In this document: positions 6,979-15,286 of the stretch, one piece after another
Position numbering within the stretch: the first letter of the stretch is position 1
Layout of the letters: every line of letters starts with the position of its first letter
Assembly (NCBI RefSeq): GCF_023016525.1
Contig: NZ_JALKCG010000004.1
Coordinates: 62,001 to 126,000, forward strand
Direction: 5' to 3'
Source of the DNA: Ancylobacter koreensis
GTDB lineage: Bacteria; Pseudomonadota; Alphaproteobacteria; Rhizobiales; Xanthobacteraceae
DNA: 64,000 nt
Position numbers and translations under genes: made by a program
Notes under the pieces: generated by a model
What the model was told of the DNA's origin: nothing
Database searches by the model: none
Seen by the model: only the letters and a program-made list of their open reading frames with translations

Positions 6979-8637
6979 ATGGGGCGTGGCTGGTTTTCGT
7001 CGCTCAGGGCGCGCATGGCGTTGCTGATGTCCGTCGCGGTGCTCGTGACGGCAGCGTCGACGGTTGCGCTCGTCATGGCGCTGGGGGCGGTAAACGCGCA
7101 GCTCGACCGGCTCGTCTCGGCGCAGACACGGCTGGAACTGCTTTCCACCATCTCCGGCCGCATCGGCGACTATGCGCTGATGGCGCTGCAGGCCGGGCAC
7201 GAGCAGCCCGGTGCCGAGCGCACGCCGCTGCGCAGCGGCCGGGTTCTCGCCGCCGAGCGTGCGCGCGAATCCTTCGTGCGCCTTGAGACGGCGCTTGCCG
7301 ATTATGTCGGCCGCCTCGTGGGGGAGGAGCAGCGCACCCTCATGGCGGCGCGCAGCCGCACCATCGCCCGGCTGCGCGCGCAGTTCGAAATACTCGACCG
7401 GCAGATCGACCGGGCGCTGGCCTCCGAGGAGCCCGCGACGGCGGCGCGGGTGGCGCTGGACGTGTTCGCCGCCGGCTTCGGCGGCCCGCTCAGCCAGGCC
7501 ATGGAAGAGGAGCGCACGACCGCGCTCGATGCCTACACGCAGGTTCGCGAGCTGCGCGAGCGCACCATCCGCTGGGGGCTGATCGGCGTCGCGCTCGCCT
7601 GCCTGCTGGCGGTGACGCTCTATCATCTGCTCGGGCGCTCGCTGGTGAAGCGCGTCGCCGACGTCGCCGCCGCCGCCGCCGCCATCGCGCGCGGGAGGAC
7701 CGACACCCGCGTCACCGTGACTGGCCACGACGAACTGAGCCTCGCCATGGCGCGCTTCAACCGCATGGCCTCCCATCTGGCGCGCCGCGAGCAGCGGCTG
7801 GTGGCGGCGCAGCGCCATCTGCAGGAGACGGTCGACGCCCGCACCGCCGAGTTGCGCGCCGCCAACCGCCGGCTGGAGGATGTCGACCTCGCCCGCCGCC
7901 GCTTCTTCACCGATGTGAGCCATGAACTGCGCACGCCGCTCACCGTCATTCTCGGCGAGGTGGAAATCACGCTGCGCCCCGCCCGGCCGCGCGAAGAGGA
8001 CCTGCGTGCTGCGCTGCTGGTCATCCAGTCGCGGGCGCGGCGCCTGCACAGGCGCGTCGAGGACCTGCTGCGCATCGCCCGCTCGGAGAGCGGCCAGATC
8101 GAGCTCGACCGCTCGCTGTTCCCCGTCTCCGACCTGCTCGCCGATGTGCGCGAGAGCATGATGCCCGTGGCGCGCGCCGCCGGCCTCACGCTGGAGACGA
8201 GCTGCGCGCCGGACGACCTCGCCATCGACGCCGACCGCGACTGGCTGCGCCAGACTTTCGACGGTCTCGTCGCCAATGCGGTGCGCCACTCGCCCTATGG
8301 CGAGACCGTGCGTCTGGAAGCCCAGCGCGACGGCGATGAAGTACTGATCCGCTTGCGCGACCGCGGCACCGGCATCGCCCCGGAGGAACTGCCGCACGTT
8401 TTCGAGCGGTTCTGGCGCGGCACCTCCGGCACGCGCGAGGGCACCGGCTTCGGCATCGGCCTCGCGCTGGCGAAGTGGATCGTCGACCGCCATGGCGGGC
8501 GCATCGAGATTGAAAGCGGTATGGAAGGCGGCACGGAGATCGGCGCGGAGGGCGCTTCCGGCAGGATGAGGGGCACCTGCGTGAGCGTGCGCCTTCCGGT
8601 GCCCGTGCCCGACATGAATCTGGAGGCGGCCCAATGA
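6979..8637 (+). CDS. Sensor histidine kinase (OmpR-type partner)
   Basis: A 552-residue inner-membrane sensor. Transmembrane segment 1 is at about 13-35, a periplasmic helical region of ~160 residues follows, and segment 2 is at about 197-215. A HAMP linker follows (about 216-270), then a coiled stretch and the HisKA dimerisation domain with phospho-acceptor His315 in SHELRTP. The ATPase domain has N-box LVANAVRHSP, G1 DRGTGIAPEE and G2 GTGFGIGLAL. Its stop overlaps the start of the response-regulator gene by 4 bases. The pair sits directly upstream of pqqA, so control of PQQ or C1 genes is likely; the signal is unknown. MxbD-like function is possible but unproven. Confidence 0.92.
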   Translation: MGRGWFSSLRARMALLMSVAVLVTAASTVALVMALGAVNAQLDRLVSAQTRLELLSTISGRIGDYALMALQAGHEQPGAERTPLRSGRVLAAERARESFVRLETALADYVGRLVGEEQRTLMAARSRTIARLRAQFEILDRQIDRALASEEPATAARVALDVFAAGFGGPLSQAMEEERTTALDAYTQVRELRERTIRWGLIGVALACLLAVTLYHLLGRSLVKRVADVAAAAAAIARGRTDTRVTVTGHDELSLAMARFNRMASHLARREQRLVAAQRHLQETVDARTAELRAANRRLEDVDLARRRFFTDVSHELRTPLTVILGEVEITLRPARPREEDLRAALLVIQSRARRLHRRVEDLLRIARSESGQIELDRSLFPVSDLLADVRESMMPVARAAGLTLETSCAPDDLAIDADRDWLRQTFDGLVANAVRHSPYGETVRLEAQRDGDEVLIRLRDRGTGIAPEELPHVFERFWRGTSGTREGTGFGIGLALAKWIVDRHGGRIEIESGMEGGTEIGAEGASGRMRGTCVSVRLPVPVPDMNLEAAQ

Positions 8638-9320
8638 ACATACTGATCGTCGAGGACGATCCCGACATCGGCTCGCTGCTGCGGCGTGGCTTCTCCTCTG
8701 AGTCCTACCAGGTCGAGCTGGTGGGGGACGGCGAGCAGGCGCTGCGTGCCGCCGGCGGCAAGGCGTGGGAGGCGATCATCCTCGACGTCATGCTGCCCGG
8801 CCGCTCGGGCATCGAGGTGTGCAAGGCGATGCGGGCCGGCGGGCAGACCGCGCCCATCATCATGCTGTCCGCCCGCTCCAGCGTGAACGAACGCACCGAG
8901 GGGCTTATGGCGGGCGCCGACGACTACATCGTCAAGCCCTTCGCCTTCGAGGAACTGCTGGCGCGGGTGAAGGTGCAGGCGCTGCGCCGCAACGGCGAGA
9001 GCGAGCCGCGCACGCTGGAGGTCGGCGCGTTGAGCCTCGATCTCGACACGCGGCAGGCGCAGCTCGGCGGCACCCGGGTGCGGCTCACCGAGCGCGAGGT
9101 GGAACTCCTCGCGCTTCTCATGCGTAACACCGGAGAGCCGCTGTCGCGCGCCGACATCTTCGCGGCGCTGTGGGCCGGCCATGGCGGCGCCTCGCTCAAC
9201 GTGGTGGACGTCTACGTGGGCTATCTCCGCCACAAGCTGGCGGAGGCGCTTCCCGATGGCGGTCAACTGATCGTGACGGTGCGCGGACGCGGCTTCATGA
9301 TCGACGTGCGGGCGGCATGA
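8634..9320 (+). CDS. OmpR/PhoB-family response regulator
   Basis: A 228-residue two-domain regulator. The receiver domain has acidic residues 8-9 (VEDDP), phospho-acceptor Asp51 in ILDVMLPG and the conserved Lys in DDYIVKPF. The winged-helix DNA-binding domain occupies about 130-228, with RLTEREVELLALLMRN and the recognition region NVVDVYVGYLRHKL. It starts within the last codons of the histidine kinase gene. The tandem TCTTAT boxes upstream of pqqA (9483-9501) and of the gene starting at 1941 are good candidate targets. Confidence 0.93.
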   Translation: MNILIVEDDPDIGSLLRRGFSSESYQVELVGDGEQALRAAGGKAWEAIILDVMLPGRSGIEVCKAMRAGGQTAPIIMLSARSSVNERTEGLMAGADDYIVKPFAFEELLARVKVQALRRNGESEPRTLEVGALSLDLDTRQAQLGGTRVRLTEREVELLALLMRNTGEPLSRADIFAALWAGHGGASLNVVDVYVGYLRHKLAEALPDGGQLIVTVRGRGFMIDVRAA

Positions 9321-9482
9321 TCCTATCGTGCCGTCCGTCCGCTTCCTTCGAAGGGAAGGCTTGGCGCAGCCTTGGGTGGTATTATGTGTGCCCGCCCGAA
9401 TATGCGCCACGTCTTCTTGACGAATGAGGAAATGATCATCACATTGCTTGTGCGGTTCTAGTCACCGCAAATCAACGCAGCC

Positions 9483-9501
9483 TCTTATGATCTTCTTATG
9501 A
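9483..9501 (+). promoter_or_regulatory. Candidate response-regulator box upstream of pqqA
   Basis: The 8-mer TCTTATGA is repeated exactly, with an 11-bp period (9483-9490 and 9494-9501), ending 33 bp before the pqqA start. The same motif and spacing is found upstream of the PQQ-type binding protein gene. This geometry suits binding of an OmpR-type dimer to direct half-sites. Confidence 0.5.
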
Positions 9502-9534
9502 AGTAAAAGTGGCTGGTATATCGAGGAGGAAGAA

Positions 9535-9612
9535 ATGGCCTGGACCACTCCGCGTATCGTCGAAGTCTGCGTCGGCATGGAAGTCAACGCCTACTATCCG
9601 GCGGACTTCTGA
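9535..9612 (+). CDS. pqqA: PQQ precursor peptide PqqA
   Basis: A 25-residue ribosomally made peptide, the substrate from which pyrroloquinoline quinone is built. It contains the invariant Glu16 and Tyr20 in GMEVNAYYP, spaced E-x3-Y as required for the cross-link made by PqqE. A strong GAGGAGGAAG ribosome binding site precedes the ATG. Residues 12-17 (CVGMEV) are like those of Methylobacterium PqqA. It is the first gene of pqqABCDE. Confidence 0.97.
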   Translation: MAWTTPRIVEVCVGMEVNAYYPADF

Positions 9613-9679
9613 GTCTTAAGGGGCGGGTAGGCGCGATCTCGGTTTGCCGATGCTCACGTCCCCGTCCCGCTTAAGACTC
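9611..9679 (+). promoter_or_regulatory. Long-range inverted repeat enclosing the pqqB start
   Basis: GAGTCTTAAG (9611-9620, beginning inside the pqqA stop) is perfectly complementary to CTTAAGACTC (9670-9679, codons 7-10 of pqqB). An imperfect inner stem, GGGGCGGG/CCCGTCCC, extends it. The pqqB start codon lies in the loop. The structure could lower pqqB translation or trim the message after pqqA. Confidence 0.55.
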
Positions 9680-10588
9680 GTCGTCCTCGGATCGGCCGCA
9701 GGCGGCGGTTTCCCGCAATGGAACTGCCGCTGCGCGGTCTGTTCGCTTGCCTGGGCCGGCGACCCACGGGTGCGCCGGCGCACGCAGGCCTCCATCGCCG
9801 TAAGCGCCGACGGCATCCATTGGGCGCTGGTGAATTGCGCGCCGGAAGTTCTTGCCCAGATACAGGGCGTGCCCGCGCTGCACCCGCAGGCGGGGCTCCG
9901 GCACTCGCCGATCTCCTCCGTGCTCCTGACGAATGCCGATATCGACCACGTCGCCGGGCTGCTCAGCCTGCGCGAGGCGCAGCCTTTCACCCTGCTGGCG
10001 ACGCCGGCGGTGCATGGCGTGCTCAGGGCCAGCAGCGCATTCGACGTGCTGGCCGACGATGTGGTGGCGCGGCGGCCGGTCGGGCTCGGCTCGTCGTTCG
10101 ATCTGGTCGAGGGCGTCAGCGCGACCATCTTCCCTGTGCCCGGCAAGATCGCGCTCTATCTCGAAGCGCGCGAGCAGGCCGAGAAGGGGCGGCTCTCCAC
10201 CGATGTGGAGGGCGAGCAGACCATCGGCGTCGAATTGTCGGCCGGCGGGCGGCGTGTTCTTTACATTCCTGGCTGCGCGGCGATGACCGATGCGCTGCGC
10301 GCGCGTCTGGAGGGGGCCGACGCGGTGCTGTTCGACGGCACGCTCTGGCGCGACGACGAGATGATCCGCGCCGGCGTCGGCACCAAGACCGGCGCCCGCA
10401 TGGGTCATATGTCGATGTCGGGCGAGGGCGGCTCCATCGAGGCTTTGCGGCAGGTCAAGGCGGGCCGAAAAATCTATGTCCACATCAACAACACCAATCC
10501 GGTGCTTGTCGATGGCTCCGAAGAGCGGATAACGGCAAATAAAGCCGGATGGGAAATCGCTCAAGACGGGATGGAGATTGCCTTATGA
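9650..10588 (+). CDS. pqqB: PQQ biosynthesis protein PqqB
   Basis: A 312-residue protein of the metallo-beta-lactamase fold, thought to act in oxidation steps on the PQQ intermediate. Visible family features are LGSAAGGGFPQWNC (about 13-26), TNADIDHVAGLL, the metal-site region ENADIDH-like, and HINNTNPVLVDGSEER near the C-terminus. The ATG at 9650 is chosen; a TTG two codons upstream is possible. No strong Shine-Dalgarno is seen, and the start sits in the loop of an inverted repeat. The stop overlaps pqqC by 4 bases. Confidence 0.95.
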   Translation: MLTSPSRLRLVVLGSAAGGGFPQWNCRCAVCSLAWAGDPRVRRRTQASIAVSADGIHWALVNCAPEVLAQIQGVPALHPQAGLRHSPISSVLLTNADIDHVAGLLSLREAQPFTLLATPAVHGVLRASSAFDVLADDVVARRPVGLGSSFDLVEGVSATIFPVPGKIALYLEAREQAEKGRLSTDVEGEQTIGVELSAGGRRVLYIPGCAAMTDALRARLEGADAVLFDGTLWRDDEMIRAGVGTKTGARMGHMSMSGEGGSIEALRQVKAGRKIYVHINNTNPVLVDGSEERITANKAGWEIAQDGMEIAL

Positions 10589-11316
10589 CGACGCTTCTTT
10601 CGCCGGAAGAACTGGAAGCGCGCCTGCGTGACGTGGGCGCGAGGCGCTATCACAGCCTGCACCCCTTCCATAAACTCTTGCACCATGGCGAACTGAGCTT
10701 CGGCCAGGTGCAGGCCTGGGCGCTCAATCGCTATTATTACCAGGCGATGATCCCGGTGAAGGATTCCGCCATCCTCGCCCGCATGGAGGAACCGGAGCTG
10801 CGCCGCGTCTGGCGCCAGCGCATCGTCGACCATGATGGCAACCATGAAGGAGAGGGCGGCATCGCCCGCTGGCTGAAGCTCACCGACGGGCTCGGCCTCG
10901 ACCGCCACTACGTCACCTCGCTGGAGGGCCTGCTGCCGGCGACCCGCTTCGCGGTCGACGCCTATGTTCATTTCGTCCGCGAGAAGAGCCTCTTGGAGGC
11001 GATCGCCTCCTCGCTCACCGAGATGTTCTCGCCAGGCATCATCGGCGAGCGTGTCGCCGGCATGCTGAAGAACTATGAATTCGTCTCGAAAGAGACGCTC
11101 GCCTATTTCGACAAGCGCCTCACGGAAGCGCCGCGCGACGCCGATTTCGCGCTCGCCTATGTGAAGCAGCACGCGCGCACTCCGGAACAGCAGGAGGCCG
11201 CGATCCGCGCCCTGGAGTTCAAGTGCGACGTGCTGTGGGTGCAGCTCGACGCGCTGTATTTCGCCTATGTCGACCCCAAGCAGGCCTATCCCGGCAAGTT
11301 CGTGCCGAAGGATTGA
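10585..11316 (+). CDS. pqqC: Pyrroloquinoline-quinone synthase PqqC
   Basis: Catalyses the last step of PQQ synthesis, ring closure and oxidation of AHQQ with O2, without metal. The 243 residues are all-helical and carry the family segments RYHSLHPFHKLLHHGEL, ALNRYYYQAMIPVKDSAIL, RIVDHDG, EGEGGIARWL and YVHFVREKSLLEA. PqqC is a separate protein here, not fused to PqqD as in Methylobacterium. ATGA overlap with pqqB indicates coupling. Confidence 0.97.
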   Translation: MTTLLSPEELEARLRDVGARRYHSLHPFHKLLHHGELSFGQVQAWALNRYYYQAMIPVKDSAILARMEEPELRRVWRQRIVDHDGNHEGEGGIARWLKLTDGLGLDRHYVTSLEGLLPATRFAVDAYVHFVREKSLLEAIASSLTEMFSPGIIGERVAGMLKNYEFVSKETLAYFDKRLTEAPRDADFALAYVKQHARTPEQQEAAIRALEFKCDVLWVQLDALYFAYVDPKQAYPGKFVPKD

Positions 11317-11321
11317 GTTGT

Positions 11322-11362
11322 CCGGCGCCCCGGACGGCCGCACGGTGGTTCGGGGGCGCCGG
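11322..11362 (+). promoter_or_regulatory. pqqC-pqqD intercistronic stem-loop
   Basis: CCGGCGCCCC (11322-11331) is perfectly complementary to GGGGCGCCGG (11353-11362), with a 21-nt loop. There is no T-run after it, so it is more likely an mRNA processing or stability element than a terminator. Confidence 0.5.
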
Positions 11363-11397
11363 CGGAACCGGACGGAGCCGGAGGAAAGGGAGAAGTG

Positions 11398-11709
11398 ATG
11401 ACCGCGATCCTCGCCGCCACCGGCATCCCCCGGCTCGCCCGGGGCGTGCGCCTGCGCCATGACGAGGCGCGTGGCCAGTGGGTGCTGCTGGCCCCCGAGC
11501 GCGTGCTCAATCCCGATCCCGTCGCCGTCGAGATCCTGAGGAAGGTCGACGGCGCGCGCTCCATCGACCTCATCGTCGACGAACTGGCCAGCACCTTCTC
11601 CGTCGAGCGCGAGCGGGTGGCGGGCGATGTCGATGCCTTCATCGCCGGTCTGGTGGAGAAGGGCATGATCGAGGTGGCGGTGCCCACGATTGGAGACGCG
11701 GCGTCATGA
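11398..11709 (+). CDS. pqqD: PqqA-binding chaperone PqqD
   Basis: A 103-residue RRE-type peptide chaperone that presents PqqA to the radical SAM enzyme PqqE. The segment [20 protein letters not shown] and the following [15 protein letters not shown] are typical. The ATG at 11398 has a GGAGGAAAGGGAGA ribosome binding site; an overlapping GTG lies one codon upstream. Its stop overlaps the pqqE start (ATGA). Confidence 0.95.
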   Translation: MTAILAATGIPRLARGVRLRHDEARGQWVLLAPERVLNPDPVAVEILRKVDGARSIDLIVDELASTFSVERERVAGDVDAFIAGLVEKGMIEVAVPTIGDAAS

Positions 11710-12848
11710 ATGTCATCGCTCCTGCCGCGCGCCCCGACGCGACGGTCCGCCCCGCCCCGCCCGCGCCCTATGGCATGCTTGCGGAGCTGACCCATCGCTG
11801 CCCGCTGCAATGCCCCTATTGCTCGAACCCGGTCGAGCTGGACCGGCGCAATGTCGAGCTCGACACCGAGACGTGGCTGCGCGTCTTCTCGGAAGCCGCC
11901 AAGCTCGGCGTTCTGCAGGTGCACCTGTCGGGCGGCGAGCCGACCGCGCGGCGTGATCTCGAACAGATGATCCGCCACTGCGTCGAGGTCGGGCTCTACA
12001 CCAACCTGATCACCGCCGGCGTCGGCGTCACCCCGGAGCGCCTGCAATCCATCTCGGATGCCGGCATCGATCATGTGCAGCTCTCTTTCCAGGGCGCCAC
12101 GCCCGAGATCACCGACAAGGTGTCGAACTATCGCGGCGCCCATGAGCGCAAGCTCGCCGTGGCGCGCGAGGTGCGCCGGCTCGGCCTGCCGCTGACCGTC
12201 AATTCGGTGGTGCATCGCGCCAACATCCACCAGATCCCTGACTTCATCGAGCTGGCGCTCCAGCTCGATGCCAAGCGCATCGAGATTGCCCACTCGCAAT
12301 ATTACGGCTGGGCGCTGCGCAACCGCGGCGCGCTGATGCCGACGCGGGACCAGGTGTTCTGGGCGCTCGACGTGGTGGAGGAGGCGCGTGTGCGCCTCAA
12401 GGGACGGCTCACCATCGACGCGGTGGTGCCGGACTATTACGCGAAATACCCCAAGCCCTGCATGAATGGCTGGGGCCGCCAGTCGCTCAACGTCACGCCG
12501 TCCGGCAAGGTGCTGCCCTGCCATGCCGCCGAGACCATCCCCAGCCTCGATTTCTGGAACGTGCGCGAGCATTCGCTCAGCGACGTGTGGCTGAACTCGC
12601 CGGCCTTCAACGCTTTCCGAGGCACCGACTGGATGCCCGATCTGTGCCGGAGCTGCGAGCGCAAGGAGCTCGACTGGGGCGGCTGCCGCTGCCAGGCGAT
12701 GGCCATCGCCGGGGACGCCGCCGCCACCGATCCCGCCTGCCACAAGTCGCCGCTGCACGCCCATCTGCTGGCGCTGGCCGAGGCCGACGCGACGGGCGGC
12801 GAGGACTATGATTACCGGCGCTACACGACGCCGGACCGAACGACCTGA
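11706..12848 (+). CDS. pqqE: PqqA peptide cyclase PqqE (radical SAM)
   Basis: Forms the Glu-Tyr carbon-carbon cross-link in PqqA. A 380-residue radical SAM/SPASM protein. The SAM-cluster motif CPLQCPYC has Cys at 32, 36 and 39. The glycine-rich [14 protein letters not shown] motif follows. The C-terminal SPASM domain has [11 protein letters not shown], then [17 protein letters not shown] for the auxiliary clusters. It needs PqqD, encoded immediately upstream with overlapping codons. No pqqF or pqqG protease gene is seen downstream. Confidence 0.97.
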   Translation: MNVIAPAARPDATVRPAPPAPYGMLAELTHRCPLQCPYCSNPVELDRRNVELDTETWLRVFSEAAKLGVLQVHLSGGEPTARRDLEQMIRHCVEVGLYTNLITAGVGVTPERLQSISDAGIDHVQLSFQGATPEITDKVSNYRGAHERKLAVAREVRRLGLPLTVNSVVHRANIHQIPDFIELALQLDAKRIEIAHSQYYGWALRNRGALMPTRDQVFWALDVVEEARVRLKGRLTIDAVVPDYYAKYPKPCMNGWGRQSLNVTPSGKVLPCHAAETIPSLDFWNVREHSLSDVWLNSPAFNAFRGTDWMPDLCRSCERKELDWGGCRCQAMAIAGDAAATDPACHKSPLHAHLLALAEADATGGEDYDYRRYTTPDRTT

Positions 12849-12866
12849 CCCCTGGGAGTGCCGTCC

Positions 12867-13571
12867 ATGCCGCCTGTGCCGAAGCGTTCGCCCGGTTCCT
12901 TCCTCGCCGCCTGCCTGCTGGGGGCTGGCCTGTTCGGCTTACCTGCGGCGTCGGCGGCCGAGCCGACGGCGTCGGCGGTGTTCTTCGAGGCGCCTTACCT
13001 GACCAAGGTCGCGCCCGGCACCACGCTGAACTACGCCTACAAGCACGTCACCAGCGAGGCCAAGCTCGGCGAGAGCTTCGACGAGACGCTGGAAATGTCG
13101 GTGACGGCGCCGCCGGACGATGCCTCCAAGCGCGTCGCCGACGTGCTGATCCATCGCGGCGACAGGGAAGGCGAGGCGGGGCCGTTCCCCACCATGAACG
13201 GCAACCCCATCGCGCTGGTGCTGCTGGAGCGCGATGTGAAGGAGATGGCGCAGCTCTCCAAGGGCAGCCCCTTCTATCTGCGCAACCGCGTGCGCGAGCA
13301 TCTCGGCACCGGCAAGGTAGAGCCGGCGCGCTTCTCCTATGACGGCCGCGAGGTGGAGGGCTGGAAGCTGAGCTTCGCGCCCTTCGCCGAGGACCCGAAC
13401 AAGGACAAGCTTCAGGAACTGGCCGGGCGCCGCTACGAGATGCTGTTCTCCGACGCCGTGCCGGGCGGCCTCTATTCCGTCGACGTGGTGACGCCGAAGG
13501 CGGACGGCGCGTCCAACATCATCGAGACCAGCCTCACCTTCACCGGCGCGACCCCGCCGGCGGCGAAATAG
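12867..13571 (+). CDS. Exported protein of unknown function in the pqq operon
   Basis: A 234-residue protein with a signal peptide of about 30 residues (FLAACLLGAGLFGLPAASAA). The mature part is rich in beta-prone sequence and has no cysteine or metal motif that I can see. Segments include APGTTLNYAYKHVTSEAKLGESFDETLE and ending TFTGATPPAAK. It follows pqqE by 18 bp, so it is likely cotranscribed and may serve periplasmic quinoprotein maturation. The start is the ATG at 12867, with GGGAG 8 bp upstream. Function is not recognised. Confidence 0.8.
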   Translation: MPPVPKRSPGSFLAACLLGAGLFGLPAASAAEPTASAVFFEAPYLTKVAPGTTLNYAYKHVTSEAKLGESFDETLEMSVTAPPDDASKRVADVLIHRGDREGEAGPFPTMNGNPIALVLLERDVKEMAQLSKGSPFYLRNRVREHLGTGKVEPARFSYDGREVEGWKLSFAPFAEDPNKDKLQELAGRRYEMLFSDAVPGGLYSVDVVTPKADGASNIIETSLTFTGATPPAAK

Positions 13572-13593
13572 GCGGCCGAACGGGAGAAACGCC

Positions 13594-14082
13594 ATGTCGA
13601 GCTTCATCTGGAACGTCCGCCGGCCGGCCCGCCTTGCGGCGGCAACGCTGGTCGCGCTGGCGCTGGCCGGCGGCGCCGCTGCCGCGCAGGAGGGCGCCGT
13701 TTCCGGGACCGTTACGGCCGATCCCGGTCTCGCCATCGGGCTTGCACCGGGCGTCACGCCGGGCGTCACCAAGCCGGCGCCCTCGGCCCCGACCTCCGGC
13801 CTTATCAACGACTATCCGACGGTGGCGCGCGCCGATTACATCTTTGGCTGCATGGCGGCCAACGGGCAGAGCCGGCCGGCGCTGGAGAAGTGCTCCTGCT
13901 CCATCGACACCATCGCGACCATCCTGCCCTATGAGCGCTATGTCGAGGCGGAGACGATCCTCAGCGTCGGGCAGGTGGCGGGCCAGCAGGCAGAGGTTTT
14001 CCGCTCGACCGGCATGTTCCGCGACATCGTGGCGGACCTGCGTCGCGCGCAGGCCGAAGCGGAAGTCACCTGCTTCTACTGA
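13594..14082 (+). CDS. Exported Cys-containing protein of unknown function in the pqq operon
   Basis: A 162-residue protein with a signal peptide ending near GGAAAAQE. A low-complexity stretch (GLAPGVTPGVTKPAPSAPTSG) precedes a compact domain with YIFGCMAANGQSRPALEKCSCSID and a terminal EVTCFY, giving four cysteines. The segment ERYVEAETILSVGQVAGQQAEVF is helical. A GGGAG ribosome binding site precedes the ATG, 22 bp after the previous gene. It probably acts in the periplasm with the PQQ system; I know no assigned function. Confidence 0.8.
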   Translation: MSSFIWNVRRPARLAAATLVALALAGGAAAAQEGAVSGTVTADPGLAIGLAPGVTPGVTKPAPSAPTSGLINDYPTVARADYIFGCMAANGQSRPALEKCSCSIDTIATILPYERYVEAETILSVGQVAGQQAEVFRSTGMFRDIVADLRRAQAEAEVTCFY

Positions 14083-14100
14083 GCGCCCGCGCTCGTAACC

Positions 14101-14204
14101 GTCATCCCGGAACGGCCGCAGGCCGTATCCGGGATCGCATGCCGGCTGCGCTCGGCGTTCGTCACCCGATCCCGGCGCGCGCCCGCAGGGGCGTCCGGGA
14201 TGAC
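14101..14204. repeat. Dispersed palindromic element (REP/BIME-like), copy A
   Basis: Bounded by GTCATCCCGG and CCGGGATGAC. The left half folds as ACGGCC-GCA-GGCCGT within CCGGA...TCCGG. It lies between convergent genes. Related copies are at 16429-16523 and 53920-54010; this copy and the second differ by paired, compensatory changes in the stem. Confidence 0.8.
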
Positions 14205-14224
14205 GAGGCGGCCTCCCGAGGGCT

Positions 14225-15064
14225 TCAGCCCGCCGGCTTGAGCGCGCCCTCGAACTTGCGCCCGTCCGTGTCGCCGGCGTCGACATGGACCTCCTTGCCG
14301 GTCGGCTCGTAGGAGAACTGGATCGCCGGGTCCTCGCTCAGCGAGATGCCGCCCTCCATCGCGAACACCAGTTCGTCGCCCTGCTTCACCTCGATGGAAT
14401 CGACGAATTTGGCCGGGATATAGAGCCGGGTGACCTGGTCCATCTGCAGGCCGGAATAGTTCGGATGCCGGATCATCAGCTGGAGCTGCGAGACACGGCT
14501 CGCCTGCGTGGCGTCGCCGCTCTTGGCCGGCCCGTCCGCCTTGCCGGGCGTCACCAGCCTCAGCTTCATCTGGCCGATATTCTTCAGCGCGGCCTCTTCA
14601 TCCTTCAGAGCCGGCGCCGAGCAGCCGCCGGACGCCTTCACATAGCGCGCCGCCATGTGAAGCTCGCCGTCGCTGGTTTCGGCGATGGCGCGCACATAGG
14701 AATAGCTGTTCACTCGGAGCCGGGTGCCCAGCGTCACGTCGTGCCGCTCGCCGCCGAAGCGGAAGGTGGCGGCGACGGGGGCGGGGTTCTCGTCGACGAT
14801 GAGGGTGAGCTTCTTCACCGTGCGCGGGTCGCCGGCCGGCATCATCACCTCGACCTCGATGGGCACCATGGCGGCGTCCTCCGCGCGGATGGGGGCGGTG
14901 AGCCGCACCAGCGGGCTGGCCTCCTTGATGGCCCGCTCCCCGAATACGTCCGGCTTCAGCGAATTCCAGGTGGCGTCGGCGCCGGGCTCCTGTGCCGCCG
15001 CCGCGCTGGCGGCGAGGGCGGAGAACAGGGCGACGGCGAGGATCAGGCGGATTCGGCGATGCAT
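14225..15064 (-). CDS. Quinoprotein dehydrogenase-associated SoxYZ-like carrier
   Basis: A 279-residue periplasmic protein with a signal peptide (1-24). The first half resembles SoxY and ends in ASGGCSAP with Cys148 where SoxY carries its sulfur adduct in a GGCG-type motif. The second half resembles SoxZ (QLMIRHPNYSGLQMD, then a terminal immunoglobulin-like domain). Fused SoxYZ-like carriers occur with PQQ alcohol dehydrogenases, not with thiosulfate oxidation genes. No other sox gene is present, so a redox or sulfur-carrier role in quinoprotein metabolism is inferred. GGGAGG ribosome binding site. Confidence 0.9.
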   Translation of the reverse strand: MHRRIRLILAVALFSALAASAAAAQEPGADATWNSLKPDVFGERAIKEASPLVRLTAPIRAEDAAMVPIEVEVMMPAGDPRTVKKLTLIVDENPAPVAATFRFGGERHDVTLGTRLRVNSYSYVRAIAETSDGELHMAARYVKASGGCSAPALKDEEAALKNIGQMKLRLVTPGKADGPAKSGDATQASRVSQLQLMIRHPNYSGLQMDQVTRLYIPAKFVDSIEVKQGDELVFAMEGGISLSEDPAIQFSYEPTGKEVHVDAGDTDGRKFEGALKPAG

Positions 15065-15286
15065 GGCAACCTCCCGGGGCCCGTCGGATCGTTCGACGTC
15101 CGGCGGTTCTCTCCATCATACGCCTTTGCGGCGTGAAATTGCAGGCACGAAGACGCGAGGTATCGATCGGCCGGCGTCGCCTTGCGGCGGTCATATTGCG
15201 GTGGCCTGTCGCTTCCCTGCCGGCGCCGGCGGTGCCAATGTCGACCGCCGTGCCTGCGCTTCAGGATCCGCAATCAGGACGCCTCC

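Noticed and set aside
14225-15064. Thiosulfate-oxidation SoxYZ
   Set aside because: SoxY-like and SoxZ-like parts are fused and no soxXABCD genes are near; the setting is the pqq operon.
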